NCBI GenBank assembly: GCA_903905285.1
Contig: CAIVFQ010000138.1
Coordinates: 1-9,256 of the forward strand
Reading direction: 5' to 3'
From: an uncultured Alphaproteobacteria bacterium
GTDB lineage: Bacteria > Pseudomonadota > Alphaproteobacteria > Paracaedibacterales > CAIULA01
DNA: 9,256 bases
Part shown: positions 1-6,681 of the stretch, one piece after another
How positions within the stretch are numbered: the first letter of the stretch is position 1
Layout of the letters: every line of letters begins with the position of its first letter
Made by a program: the position numbers and the translations under genes
The notes under the pieces: model-generated
Seen by the model: the letters and a program-made list of their open reading frames with translations, nothing else
What the model was told of the DNA's origin: nothing
The model's database searches: none

Positions 1-471
1 CTCTCCCTTTGCCTCAAAATCTTGCGATTTTGGGCACATCTTCGCACCGGGTTCCACCCCGATGAAAATTCGTCTACAGTGACAAAGCGCTCCATCACTG
101 CATACAAGGCAACCCTGTTTTAAAAACAAGGGGGGCTTTTATGAAACCCCAATCACGCACCCGACATATTCGGATGTTTCTAGCTCCACCATGTTCAACC
201 ATAAAGCAAAATGGTTAACAAATCGTTTATACTCTTCGTCTTTCGAAATCTGTTTTCCGAAAATCGCGGACTCTGGCTGCTCTCATGGGCTCCTCTGTGC
301 ACTCCGGGCGCTCAGGTCTTATTTTCGAATCCATATTCCGAAATTCATTGGGTGTATGCGTGAAGCTTCTTCATTTTTGATGAAGTTGCCCTGATGTTAT
401 TTTTTAGAAAGTTGAGGGAAAATGATGCATAACCCTTTTTTGGGTATTTTACTTCCGACAGAAGCAAAACC
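1..471. other. Intergenic region without a defensible gene
   Basis: No open frame here has both a good start signal and a recognisable product. On the minus strand an ATG at 95-93, in a frame entered after a stop near 119, stays open for 31 codons to the window edge (beginning MERFVTVDEF); it could be the start of a gene outside the window or a relic. A second minus-strand frame of 35 codons (ATG at 334-332, stop 229-227) is rich in Arg, Glu and Asp and lies in the GC-rich part (about 260-320), without a Shine-Dalgarno. A 67-codon plus-strand frame (191-394) covers the same patch and also lacks one. Small hairpins occur at 13-34 (arms CAAAATC/GATTTTG plus a wobble extension), 113-132 (CCC...GGG arms with one bulge, followed at a distance by four T) and 369-385 (CTTCAT/ATGAAG). 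The patch may be a relic or a dispersed repeat; I cannot decide. Confidence 0.4.
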
Positions 472-508
472 AAAAAACTTTTCAATTAACAGCGATGTTG
501 AATTAAAA
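472..508 (-). terminator. Rho-independent terminator of the lysR-MFS unit
   Basis: On the minus strand the hairpin begins 5 bases after the MFS stop codon. The 5' arm (508-496) pairs with the 3' arm (491-480) to give about 12 pairs, including one G-U and one bulged C. The loop is TCGC (495-492), and a run of six T follows (477-472). The stem is AT-rich, so its strength is moderate, but position, orientation and T-run all fit the end of this transcript. Confidence 0.6.
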
Positions 509-513
509 TAAAC

Positions 514-1815
514 TTAGGCGGCCAGTCGATTCACTGTCGTCACATGATCGACCTGTTTTTCAAAACTATAGTCAACCTTGCGTGCCAGACAAACGCCTAT
601 CAACCCTAATACCCCTCCAAGGGCAACATACAAGCCTGCCAACCGATAATCATTCGTCCACCCAACAAGGGCAGCGCAAATCAAGGGACCAGTGCCACCA
701 AAGATAGCGCCCCCTAAATTATACCCAACACCCAAAGCACTATGACGACCGGTGGTTGGAAACAAACCCGCTTTAAACAATAAGGAAGGCCCTGAAAAGA
801 CCGTATTAAGAAACGACAAAACAATTTGGGTAACGATAACCGCTGTTACGGTTCGTGACTCTAACAAACAAAACAAAGGGTACGAACAAACAACCATACC
901 AACAGCCCCCATGACCATCATTCTTTTAGCACCGAAACGATCGCCTAAGGCGCCCATAATCGGTAAACAGACCAAATAAATAATCATAGCTAAGCTGTAG
1001 AAAAGCATAATTTGTGAATGGGCAAGATTCAAATCTTGCGACAAGATAGAACCTAAGTAAGTCGTTCCCGCATAAACAGGAATGAACGACGCACCACCGA
1101 CACAAATAACGCACACAAAATTCAAAGGATACTTTTTTAAAATCGTTAACAGCGGCCTTGTAATGGTTAATTTTTCATCAAGAATTTTTTGAAAATCAGG
1201 GGTTTCCTGCAATTTATAGGAACGATGGAATCCAACCAATCCGACAACACCCCCAATAAGAAAGGGGAAACGCCAACCCCAGCTGGGATCAAAATATTTT
1301 GTAAAGAAATACCCCATCAGTGTTCCGATTAAGCTACCCAAAAACCCCGATGAAATCAGAACAGCCCCCCAAAAACCAGGCCTATTTTTCTTGGTATGCT
1401 CAACCACAAATACAGAGGCACCAGAATATTCGCCGCCAACACATAGCCCTTGCAACAACAAACAACTAACCAAAACAATAGGGGCTGTCACCCCAATTTC
1501 TTGGTAAGTAGGCAGCAAACTAATAACCAATGTTGGTATGACAATTAGAAACAAGGATGTTTTTAAGGCGTACTTGCGGCCATATTTATCGCCGACATGA
1601 CCAAAAACGATTCCCCCCAAAGGTCGCATAGCCATGCCCAAAGCAAAAGCTGCAAAACTGGCCAACAAAGATAGACCAGGATTATCTGAAGGAAAAAACA
1701 ACGGCGCAAGCAACGTTGCAAAAAAACTGTACAAGGTGACGTCATAACATTCTAGGCAATTACCTAATGTCGCAAAGACAACCTGTTTATTAATTCGAAG
1801 GCGACCCAATAGCAT
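514..1815 (-). CDS. MFS transporter, metabolite:H+ symporter (ProP-like) family
   Basis: This 433-residue inner-membrane protein probably imports a small solute by proton symport. It carries the hallmarks of the MHS branch of the major facilitator superfamily: GNCLECYD (residues 18-25), RPLGG followed by the loop 2-3 motif GHVGDKYGRK (64-81), GGEYSGA (127-133), GWRFPF (180-185) and ETPDF (204-208). The repeated loop motif GDRFGAKR (291-298) marks the second half. The rest is a series of hydrophobic segments consistent with 12 helices. It lacks the long C-terminal coiled coil of E. coli ProP, so osmosensing of that kind is unlikely. The ATG lies 17 bp after lysR, preceded only by an A-rich stretch with AGAG almost touching it, so translation may depend partly on lysR. 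Its nearness to putA makes proline or betaine a reasonable substrate guess, but MHS proteins also carry citrate, ketoglutarate, shikimate and others. Family is confident; substrate is not. Confidence 0.88.
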   Translation of the reverse strand: MLLGRLRINKQVVFATLGNCLECYDVTLYSFFATLLAPLFFPSDNPGLSLLASFAAFALGMAMRPLGGIVFGHVGDKYGRKYALKTSLFLIVIPTLVISLLPTYQEIGVTAPIVLVSCLLLQGLCVGGEYSGASVFVVEHTKKNRPGFWGAVLISSGFLGSLIGTLMGYFFTKYFDPSWGWRFPFLIGGVVGLVGFHRSYKLQETPDFQKILDEKLTITRPLLTILKKYPLNFVCVICVGGASFIPVYAGTTYLGSILSQDLNLAHSQIMLFYSLAMIIYLVCLPIMGALGDRFGAKRMMVMGAVGMVVCSYPLFCLLESRTVTAVIVTQIVLSFLNTVFSGPSLLFKAGLFPTTGRHSALGVGYNLGGAIFGGTGPLICAALVGWTNDYRLAGLYVALGGVLGLIGVCLARKVDYSFEKQVDHVTTVNRLAA

Positions 1816-1832
1816 ACTCTTTTTTTTCGGCC

Positions 1833-2744
1833 CTAATCATCTGGGTCTTGTTCAGGATTTTCTTTTTCTAAAGTTTGCTTTAAAAAATCCCCTAGAACAG
1901 TAACCCTTTTAAATTTTTGTAAAGATTTAGGATAAACATAGTAAATTTTGACAGAAGGTCCAACAAAATTCGGTATAACGACTAAATCAGAGGATTCAGA
2001 AATCGCATATTCCTTAGAAATTGCAGCAATCCCCAGCCCTGCCTCGGCACATCTTCTTAATCCATAGGCTGAATTGATGCGCAAAAAAGGAACGCGCGGC
2101 GGTTGATTTTTTTTAGAACCAAAATGCAAAAGCCAATTAATGTTACCAAATGGGTTAGGAGCATCATCTCCATAAACCAATAATTGGTGATGATCTAAAT
2201 CTTCCGGATCTTTAGGCACGCCAAATTTTTCTAAATATTCTTTAGAGGCGTATAACCTTAAGTGGAACGTTGTTAAGTAAATTTGCACCAATTCGGGCTG
2301 ATGAGGCAGAGCCGTGCGAATTGCCACGTCGGCCTGGCGAATTTGCAAATCCAATTCATCATCGTTACCGATAATTGTTAATTGAATTTCGGGATAAAGC
2401 TCGAAAAACCCTTTTAAATACTGCGTTAACCAAGAATTGCTTAAGGAAAAGGTTGTCGCCACACGTAGCAAACCCTTAGGTTCATTACGGTCGCTTTTTA
2501 GAAGCATTTCTGTTTCGCGCAGCTTTTCTAGGACCTCGGCCGTATTCTGGAAAAGAATTTCACCTGATCCCGTTAACGTGAGCCCGCGCGGATGACGATT
2601 AAATAAACTGATACCCAGGCTGTGTTCAATATCAGCAATCTGGCGACTAACAGCCGAAGGAGACAAGTGAAACTCTTGTGCTGCTTTAGCGAAACTTCCA
2701 CATCTGGCAACGACATGAAACGCACGCAACTTATCCCAATCCAT
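1833..2744 (-). CDS. LysR-type transcriptional regulator
   Basis: This 303-residue DNA-binding protein has the usual LysR layout. The N-terminal winged helix-turn-helix spans about residues 2-60, with the typical core SFAKAAQEFHLSPSAVSRQI (17-36) and the LFNR segment (47-50). A linker helix follows (about 62-85), then a periplasmic-binding-protein-like effector domain (about 91-292). Length is normal for the family and the frame is intact. The ATG is supported by AAGGA seven bases upstream. It is the first gene of a two-gene unit with the MFS transporter, suggesting it controls uptake of that transporter's substrate. It is on the same strand as its neighbours rather than divergent from a target, so it may regulate its own operon, and possibly putA further upstream. 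The acidic tail (NPEQDPDD) is unremarkable. The effector cannot be told from sequence. Confidence 0.92.
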   Translation of the reverse strand: MDWDKLRAFHVVARCGSFAKAAQEFHLSPSAVSRQIADIEHSLGISLFNRHPRGLTLTGSGEILFQNTAEVLEKLRETEMLLKSDRNEPKGLLRVATTFSLSNSWLTQYLKGFFELYPEIQLTIIGNDDELDLQIRQADVAIRTALPHQPELVQIYLTTFHLRLYASKEYLEKFGVPKDPEDLDHHQLLVYGDDAPNPFGNINWLLHFGSKKNQPPRVPFLRINSAYGLRRCAEAGLGIAAISKEYAISESSDLVVIPNFVGPSVKIYYVYPKSLQKFKRVTVLGDFLKQTLEKENPEQDPDD

Positions 2745-2751
2745 CTTAGAT

Positions 2752-2756
2752 TCCTT
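2752..2756 (-). promoter_or_regulatory. Shine-Dalgarno of lysR (AAGGA)
   Basis: AAGGA on the minus strand, seven bases before the ATG at 2744-2742. It fixes the start of the LysR gene and agrees with the family's usual N-terminus. Confidence 0.75.
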
Positions 2757-2789
2757 AAAGATTACCCTGGTTTAAACTTTAAAATACCG

Positions 2790-2801
2790 AGCATTCATGC
2801 T
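2790..2801. promoter_or_regulatory. Short inverted repeat upstream of lysR, possible operator
   Basis: AGCAT and ATGCT arms separated by two bases, centred about 51 bp before the lysR start. The position would suit autoregulation, but arms of five bases arise by chance and there is no clear T-N11-A LysR box, so the assignment is weak. Confidence 0.2.
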
Positions 2802-2844
2802 TTTGTTTTACCAAAGAAGTGCAGAAAAATAACTTATTGAATCG

Positions 2845-2855
2845 GTATGACATAC
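2845..2855. promoter_or_regulatory. Palindrome GTATG-A-CATAC upstream of lysR, possible operator
   Basis: A perfect 5-1-5 inverted repeat about 105 bp before the lysR start in otherwise non-coding DNA. The putA upstream repeat (6636-6654) shares the TATG/CATA type of arm but has a seven-base spacer. It could be a regulator site; no promoter elements near it are clear enough to call. Confidence 0.25.
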
Positions 2856-2900
2856 TCTAGGAATTTTGTACACAAGTTTTGCAAGAAAATCAAAAGGAAA

Positions 2901-2935
2901 ATCGCCCCTTCGCAAGAGTTGCGGAGGATTGAAAC
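2901..2935 (+). repeat. Solitary CRISPR-repeat-like element
   Basis: A 35-base element starting ATCGCCCC and ending GGATTGAAAC. Inside it, CCTTCGCAA (2907-2915) pairs with TTGCGGAGG (2919-2927) around a GAG loop: nine pairs, one of them a G-U on the plus strand. A TCGC-CC start, central hairpin and GGATTGAAAC end are the form of type I-C and related CRISPR repeats. There is only one copy: I see no second repeat within one spacer length on either side, no other ATTGAAAC in the window, and no cas gene. It may be an orphan or relic repeat, a repeat-mimicking RNA, or a chance hairpin. Confidence 0.3.
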
Positions 2936-2949
2936 TACCAAGAAAAGAA

Positions 2950-3016
2950 GAAAAGGTCGGAGTTTTATTTCCCTAAAGAAGATAACTCCGTAAGGTTTTT
3001 AAAGCCCAACCTTTTC
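2950..3016 (-). terminator. Nested hairpin, possible terminator of the putA-lipoprotein unit
   Basis: An outer stem GAAAAGGT/ACCTTTTC (3016-3009 with 2957-2950 as read on the minus strand) encloses an inner stem CGGAGTT/AACTCCG (2990-2984 with 2964-2958). Continuing on the minus strand, the sequence after the outer stem is pyrimidine-rich, with several short T runs. That orientation would end transcripts coming from putA and the small lipoprotein gene, about 107 bp after the latter's stop. An alternative stem, AAGGTT (2992-2997) with AACCTT (3008-3013), competes with the outer one. The loops are large, so a terminator role is uncertain. Confidence 0.3.
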
Positions 3017-3122
3017 ATCCATGTCTTTCCATCTATTGGAGTAGCGGTTTACAAAAAGAAAGAAAAGCAAAATTACCTCAAGGCTTCGATGCAATTAACG
3101 CACGACTAAAATGGCAGGTTAT

Positions 3123-3371
3123 TTAAGGCGGCGTTGTCTTTTTATTTATTTTCCTGGAAGGCTGAAGAAAATAATGCACGCCTTTTTTTCTTGAGTGTTT
3201 ACCTTCTGACAAAAGCAACGCTAGCGTTAAAAATTTTTTTAACTTTACTGAGGACGATGGAGCAGGAGGAGAAGCAACCGCTGCCTCCTCTTGCTTGGCC
3301 ATAACAGGGCAACCTTTTAAAAACAGGAGATTTATCATAACGATTATTAAAACTACAGCAGCTTTTTGCAT
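3123..3371 (-). CDS. Small lipoprotein-like exported protein
   Basis: An 82-residue protein that I do not recognise. The N-terminus has the shape of a secretion signal: a short n-region with Lys3, a hydrophobic core (about residues 4-18) and LFLKGC ending at Cys21. That is close to a lipobox, although Lys at -2 is unusual. If Cys21 is not lipidated, cleavage after VMA (23-25) by signal peptidase I is possible. The mature part has an Ala/Pro/Ser stretch (about 29-41) and a strongly basic C-terminal third. A GGAG Shine-Dalgarno eight bases before the ATG supports a real gene. It starts 68 bp after the putA stop on the same strand with no strong terminator between (only a 5-bp AT stem at 3423-3436), so the two may be cotranscribed. 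Function unknown. Confidence 0.55.
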   Translation of the reverse strand: MQKAAVVLIIVMINLLFLKGCPVMAKQEEAAVASPPAPSSSVKLKKFLTLALLLSEGKHSRKKGVHYFLQPSRKINKKTTPP

Positions 3372-3379
3372 CGACAGAA

Positions 3380-3383
3380 CTCC
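3380..3383 (-). promoter_or_regulatory. Shine-Dalgarno of the small lipoprotein gene (GGAG)
   Basis: GGAG on the minus strand, eight bases before the ATG at 3371-3369. It is the main evidence that this short frame is translated. Confidence 0.6.
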
Positions 3384-3439
3384 AGATAAATATCACCTAT
3401 CTAATATTTTACTAAAATTAAATCATTTTGCAATGAATT

Positions 3440-6400
3440 TTAAATGCTGGCCAATAAAGTGGCATTTCCCCCGTTTGCGGTTGTGTTTTGGCTAAAGGCA
3501 ACTTCAACCATAAACCGCAATAAATAATTCGGCCCACCAGCCTTAGGCCCTGTTCCTGACAAACCTTGCCCCCCAAACGGCTGCACACCCACAACAGCAC
3601 CCGTCATATGCCTGTTAACATAGATGTTGCCAACCCTTGCTTCGCTGCAAACTTGCTGAACGGTTGTTTCCAAGCGGGTATGAAGCCCCAAGGTCAGGCC
3701 ATAGCCCTTGGCATTAATATCTTTCAAAACTTGATCAAGATGATCACCACGGTACCGCACCACATGCAGAATGGGGCCAAACACTTCTTGTGTTAAATCT
3801 TTCGCTGAATTTAATTGCCATACTTGGGGCTCCACATAATTGCCATCGGCCAAGTCAACGGGAAGGTCACAGCGATAAAGCAGCCGCGCCGTATCGGGCG
3901 ATTGTTCAAGCTGAGTCACATAGGCCGTTAAATAATCGTAAGCGTCTTTATCGATGACAGGACCGACATCGGTTGACAGAAAGCCAGGGTCACCCAGTTT
4001 TAATTCTGCCATTGCCCCTTTCAGCATGGCTAAAATTTCATCAGCGACCTCTTGCTGAACTAATAATAATCTTAGGCATGAACATCGCTGCCCCGCACTG
4101 TGAAAGGCCGAGATAACCACGTCATCGACCACCTGCTCCCACAACGCTGATGAATCAACAATCATCGCATTAATGCCACCCGTTTCAGCAATAAATGGAA
4201 CGATAGGGCCTGGTTTTGCCGCTAACACCTGGTTAATATGACGCGCTGCTTCAGTGGAACCCGTAAAGGCAACACCGGCAATTCGGGGGTCGGTTAACAG
4301 GCTATTCGACAACTGCACACCCGGCATTGTCACAAGATGGAGAACATCTTTAGGAATTCCCGCCTGATAGGCCAGCTCAACGGCAAATTTAGCGATTTGA
4401 GGGGTTAAAGCCGCTGGCTTAGCAATCACCGTATTACCAGAAACCAATGCAGCCGTTACTTGACCAATGAATATGGCCAGCGGGAAATTCCAAGGGCTGA
4501 TACAAACAAACACACCCCTTCCTTGATAACTCAGCTGATTTAGCTCACCCGTGGGGCCCGGCAGAACAACAGGGCTTTCTTGATAAGAACGCGCTTGATT
4601 AGCGTAATAAGTGCAAAAGTCTATGGCTTCACGAACTTCGGCAACCCCATCTTCCAGGGTCTTGTGCGCCTCTTTAGCCAATAAAGCAATTAATGGTGCC
4701 ATGTTTTTTTGTAACAACTGACCTAACCGCTCAAGCGCCTGGGCCCGTTCTTCCACAGGGATTTTGCGCCATTTTTCAAAGCTTTGACATGATAGGTCTA
4801 AAATTCGATGAAGCTGCTGGTCAGTTAAATCAGGAGCAACAAAAGGTTTTATGGTTTGTTTTTGAACATAATCTTCTAAATTTTGCGCCACAACCGAATC
4901 AGATAAATCAACCCCTTCAGAATTGGGACGCACCGGTAACAATAAATCTTTTGGCAAAGGAATTTTGGGATGCGGTTGACCTTGTAATTGATTAGCCACA
5001 AAAAATGGATTGACTGTTAGATGTTCTAAGGAATACGCGGAATCATAAATCTGATTCACAAACGAACTATTGGCTCCATTTTCTAATAACCGCCTAACCA
5101 AATAAGCCAGCAAGTCACGGTAAGCCCCCACAGGCGCATAAATACGGCAGGGAACGGCATAATCAGAGTTTTCTGTTATCTGCTGGTAAAGGGCTTCTCC
5201 CATGCCTTGTAATCGTTGGAATTCGTATTGCCTCACACCATACTTTTGCGCCAACTGGTAAACAGCAGATAAGGTGTAAGAATTATGGGTTGCAAACTGT
5301 GGGTAAACCCAATCAGCCGCCTGAAACAGCTGATCAGCACACGTTAAATAGGAAATATCAGTATAGACTTTTTGTGTGTAGACCTCATAGTCCGTTAACC
5401 CATTTTCTTGGGTACGTTTAATCTCCGAATCCCAATACGCCCCCTTCACAAGGCGAACACCCAACCGTTTTTGATAGGTCTTTGCTAAACCAATAAGCCA
5501 GTCAATAACCGCCGGTGCGCGTTTTTGATACGCTTGAACAGCAAGTCCCATTCCTTCCCAGTCTTTCAGGTCAGGGTGCGCAAAAACCTGTTCAATAACT
5601 TTAAGCGATAGTTCCAGACGTTCTGATTCCTCAGCATCGATTGTTATACTAATACCTGCTTGTTTCGCCCGTTGACACAAGTCAACCAGCACGGGAACAA
5701 TCTCGGCAAAAACGCGATCTTTTTGCGTCCATTTAAATCGGGGATGCAACGCTGTCAACTTTACCGACAAACCAGGCCTGTCATAAACCTGCTTCCCATC
5801 GTTCGCGACAGTGGTGGCGATTTCGGCAATTGCCTGCTGATATGATTCTAGATAACGCAAGGCGTCTTTTTGCGTTCTAGCCGCTTCGCCCAGCATATCG
5901 TAAGAATAACGATAGCCTTTTTCTTGTAGAGTATGCGCCCGTTTCAAAGCCTGCGTCATGGTTTCGCCGGTGATGAATTGCTGGCTCATGATTTTCATGG
6001 CCTGAGCCATAAGTTGTCGAATAAGGGGTTCCCCAAAACGACGTACCAACGACGTTAATGTGGAAATGATTTTATGCGACCCCAGCCCAAAATTTAGAAT
6101 TTTGCTGGTTGCAAGCAACCCAAGATTCGCCAAACGCGCAATGAAAGGGTCATTTTGTTTCGTGGGCCAATTGCTTTCGGAAACCTTTTCCCGAATCAGA
6201 TGATTCTTGGTAGATTTGTCAGGAATTCTTAGCAGCGCCTCCGCCAGCGACATCAATGCCAACCCCTCTTGCGAACTGAGCTGATGCATTTGCAAGAACC
6301 CTTCAACGCTTAGGCTTTTTGGCTTTTGCTGTCGCACACCATTAATAAGTTGGATTGCCATCTGTTGGACTTTGAGTTGTTCATCATCACCAAACAACGT

Positions 6401-6511
6401 CTTACCTAAAAAGCGATTCACAGCCTTTGCTTCGGTTAAACGATACGTTGCTTGAATTTCTGACCATAAACGATTGTCACCATCGTGAGCGCCCAAGGCC
6501 TTGAAGGGCAT
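3440..6511 (-). CDS. putA: Bifunctional proline dehydrogenase / L-glutamate gamma-semialdehyde dehydrogenase
   Basis: PutA oxidises proline to pyrroline-5-carboxylate with FAD, passing electrons to the quinone pool. It then oxidises the hydrolysed product, glutamate semialdehyde, to glutamate with NAD+. With the chosen start it has 1023 residues. The N-terminal arm has the helical segment EGLALMSLAEALLRIPD (82-98). The PRODH barrel (about 150-485) has SVKLTALHPRF (249-259), RLVKGAYWD (353-361), EFQRLQGMGE (430-439), RIYAPVG (456-462) and RRLLENGANSSF (473-484). The aldehyde dehydrogenase domain (about 550-1000) has SPWNFP (672-677), FTGST (749-753), Glu776 in AETGG, the predicted catalytic Cys810 in GQRCSC, EVFGPIL (909-915) and PFGGQGLSG (978-986). 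It lacks the ribbon-helix-helix repressor domain and the extra C-terminal domain of long PutAs, so it is the minimal type and cannot repress its own gene. The open frame extends to a TTG at 6559, but the ATG at 6511 has AAGG eight bases upstream and is preferred. The frame is intact. Confidence 0.97.
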   Translation of the reverse strand: MPFKALGAHDGDNRLWSEIQATYRLTEAKAVNRFLGKTLFGDDEQLKVQQMAIQLINGVRQQKPKSLSVEGFLQMHQLSSQEGLALMSLAEALLRIPDKSTKNHLIREKVSESNWPTKQNDPFIARLANLGLLATSKILNFGLGSHKIISTLTSLVRRFGEPLIRQLMAQAMKIMSQQFITGETMTQALKRAHTLQEKGYRYSYDMLGEAARTQKDALRYLESYQQAIAEIATTVANDGKQVYDRPGLSVKLTALHPRFKWTQKDRVFAEIVPVLVDLCQRAKQAGISITIDAEESERLELSLKVIEQVFAHPDLKDWEGMGLAVQAYQKRAPAVIDWLIGLAKTYQKRLGVRLVKGAYWDSEIKRTQENGLTDYEVYTQKVYTDISYLTCADQLFQAADWVYPQFATHNSYTLSAVYQLAQKYGVRQYEFQRLQGMGEALYQQITENSDYAVPCRIYAPVGAYRDLLAYLVRRLLENGANSSFVNQIYDSAYSLEHLTVNPFFVANQLQGQPHPKIPLPKDLLLPVRPNSEGVDLSDSVVAQNLEDYVQKQTIKPFVAPDLTDQQLHRILDLSCQSFEKWRKIPVEERAQALERLGQLLQKNMAPLIALLAKEAHKTLEDGVAEVREAIDFCTYYANQARSYQESPVVLPGPTGELNQLSYQGRGVFVCISPWNFPLAIFIGQVTAALVSGNTVIAKPAALTPQIAKFAVELAYQAGIPKDVLHLVTMPGVQLSNSLLTDPRIAGVAFTGSTEAARHINQVLAAKPGPIVPFIAETGGINAMIVDSSALWEQVVDDVVISAFHSAGQRCSCLRLLLVQQEVADEILAMLKGAMAELKLGDPGFLSTDVGPVIDKDAYDYLTAYVTQLEQSPDTARLLYRCDLPVDLADGNYVEPQVWQLNSAKDLTQEVFGPILHVVRYRGDHLDQVLKDINAKGYGLTLGLHTRLETTVQQVCSEARVGNIYVNRHMTGAVVGVQPFGGQGLSGTGPKAGGPNYLLRFMVEVAFSQNTTANGGNATLLASI

Positions 6512-6519
6512 ATCTACAA

Positions 6520-6523
6520 CCTT
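6520..6523 (-). promoter_or_regulatory. Shine-Dalgarno deciding the putA start (AAGG)
   Basis: AAGG on the minus strand lies eight bases before the ATG at 6511-6509. The only upstream alternative, TTG at 6559, has AAGGG just one base away, which is too close. The 16 extra residues from the TTG show no family similarity that I can see. Confidence 0.55.
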
Positions 6524-6635
6524 ACTTTTATCTAAAATTTTTATGAATGATGATCCCAAACCCTTGCTTGTTTTTCAAGGAAAAGTTTTTTAACAGAATT
6601 ATGGATTTATTTTTGTGGTTTCTGCAGCTCACCAG

Positions 6636-6654
6636 TATGGTCCCGCCTACCATA
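6636..6654. promoter_or_regulatory. Inverted repeat TATGGT-N7-ACCATA upstream of putA, possible operator
   Basis: Perfect six-base arms around a seven-base GC-rich spacer, in the region between putA and the divergent broken gene, about 125 bp before the preferred putA start. The size and symmetry suit a dimeric regulator. It does not have T-N11-A spacing, so binding by the local LysR protein is not specifically indicated. No convincing -35/-10 pair was found next to it. Confidence 0.3.
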
Positions 6655-6681
6655 AGGGCACAGACCTGAAAAAATAATTGA

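Noticed and set aside
108..131. Similarity to 3308-3327 (GGCAACC then TTTTAAAAACA)
   Set aside because: The match needs a 3-base gap, is low in complexity, and the second copy is coding sequence of the small lipoprotein gene; chance is likely.
191..394. 67-codon plus-strand frame starting MFNHKAKW
   Set aside because: No Shine-Dalgarno, biased Cys/Ser/Leu composition and overlap with open frames on the other strand; more likely a by-product of the GC-rich patch than a gene.
432..445. ACCC/GGGT hairpin as a plus-strand terminator
   Set aside because: Four pairs only, and no plus-strand gene upstream to terminate.
2986..3126. 45-codon plus-strand open stretch ending in LKWQVI and a stop
   Set aside because: It looks somewhat protein-like but has no ATG, GTG or TTG start in a useful place and runs into the end of the small lipoprotein gene; at most a gene relic.
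3423..3436. Hairpin TCATT/AATGA after putA as a terminator
   Set aside because: Only five AT-rich pairs with a broken T-run; too weak to call.
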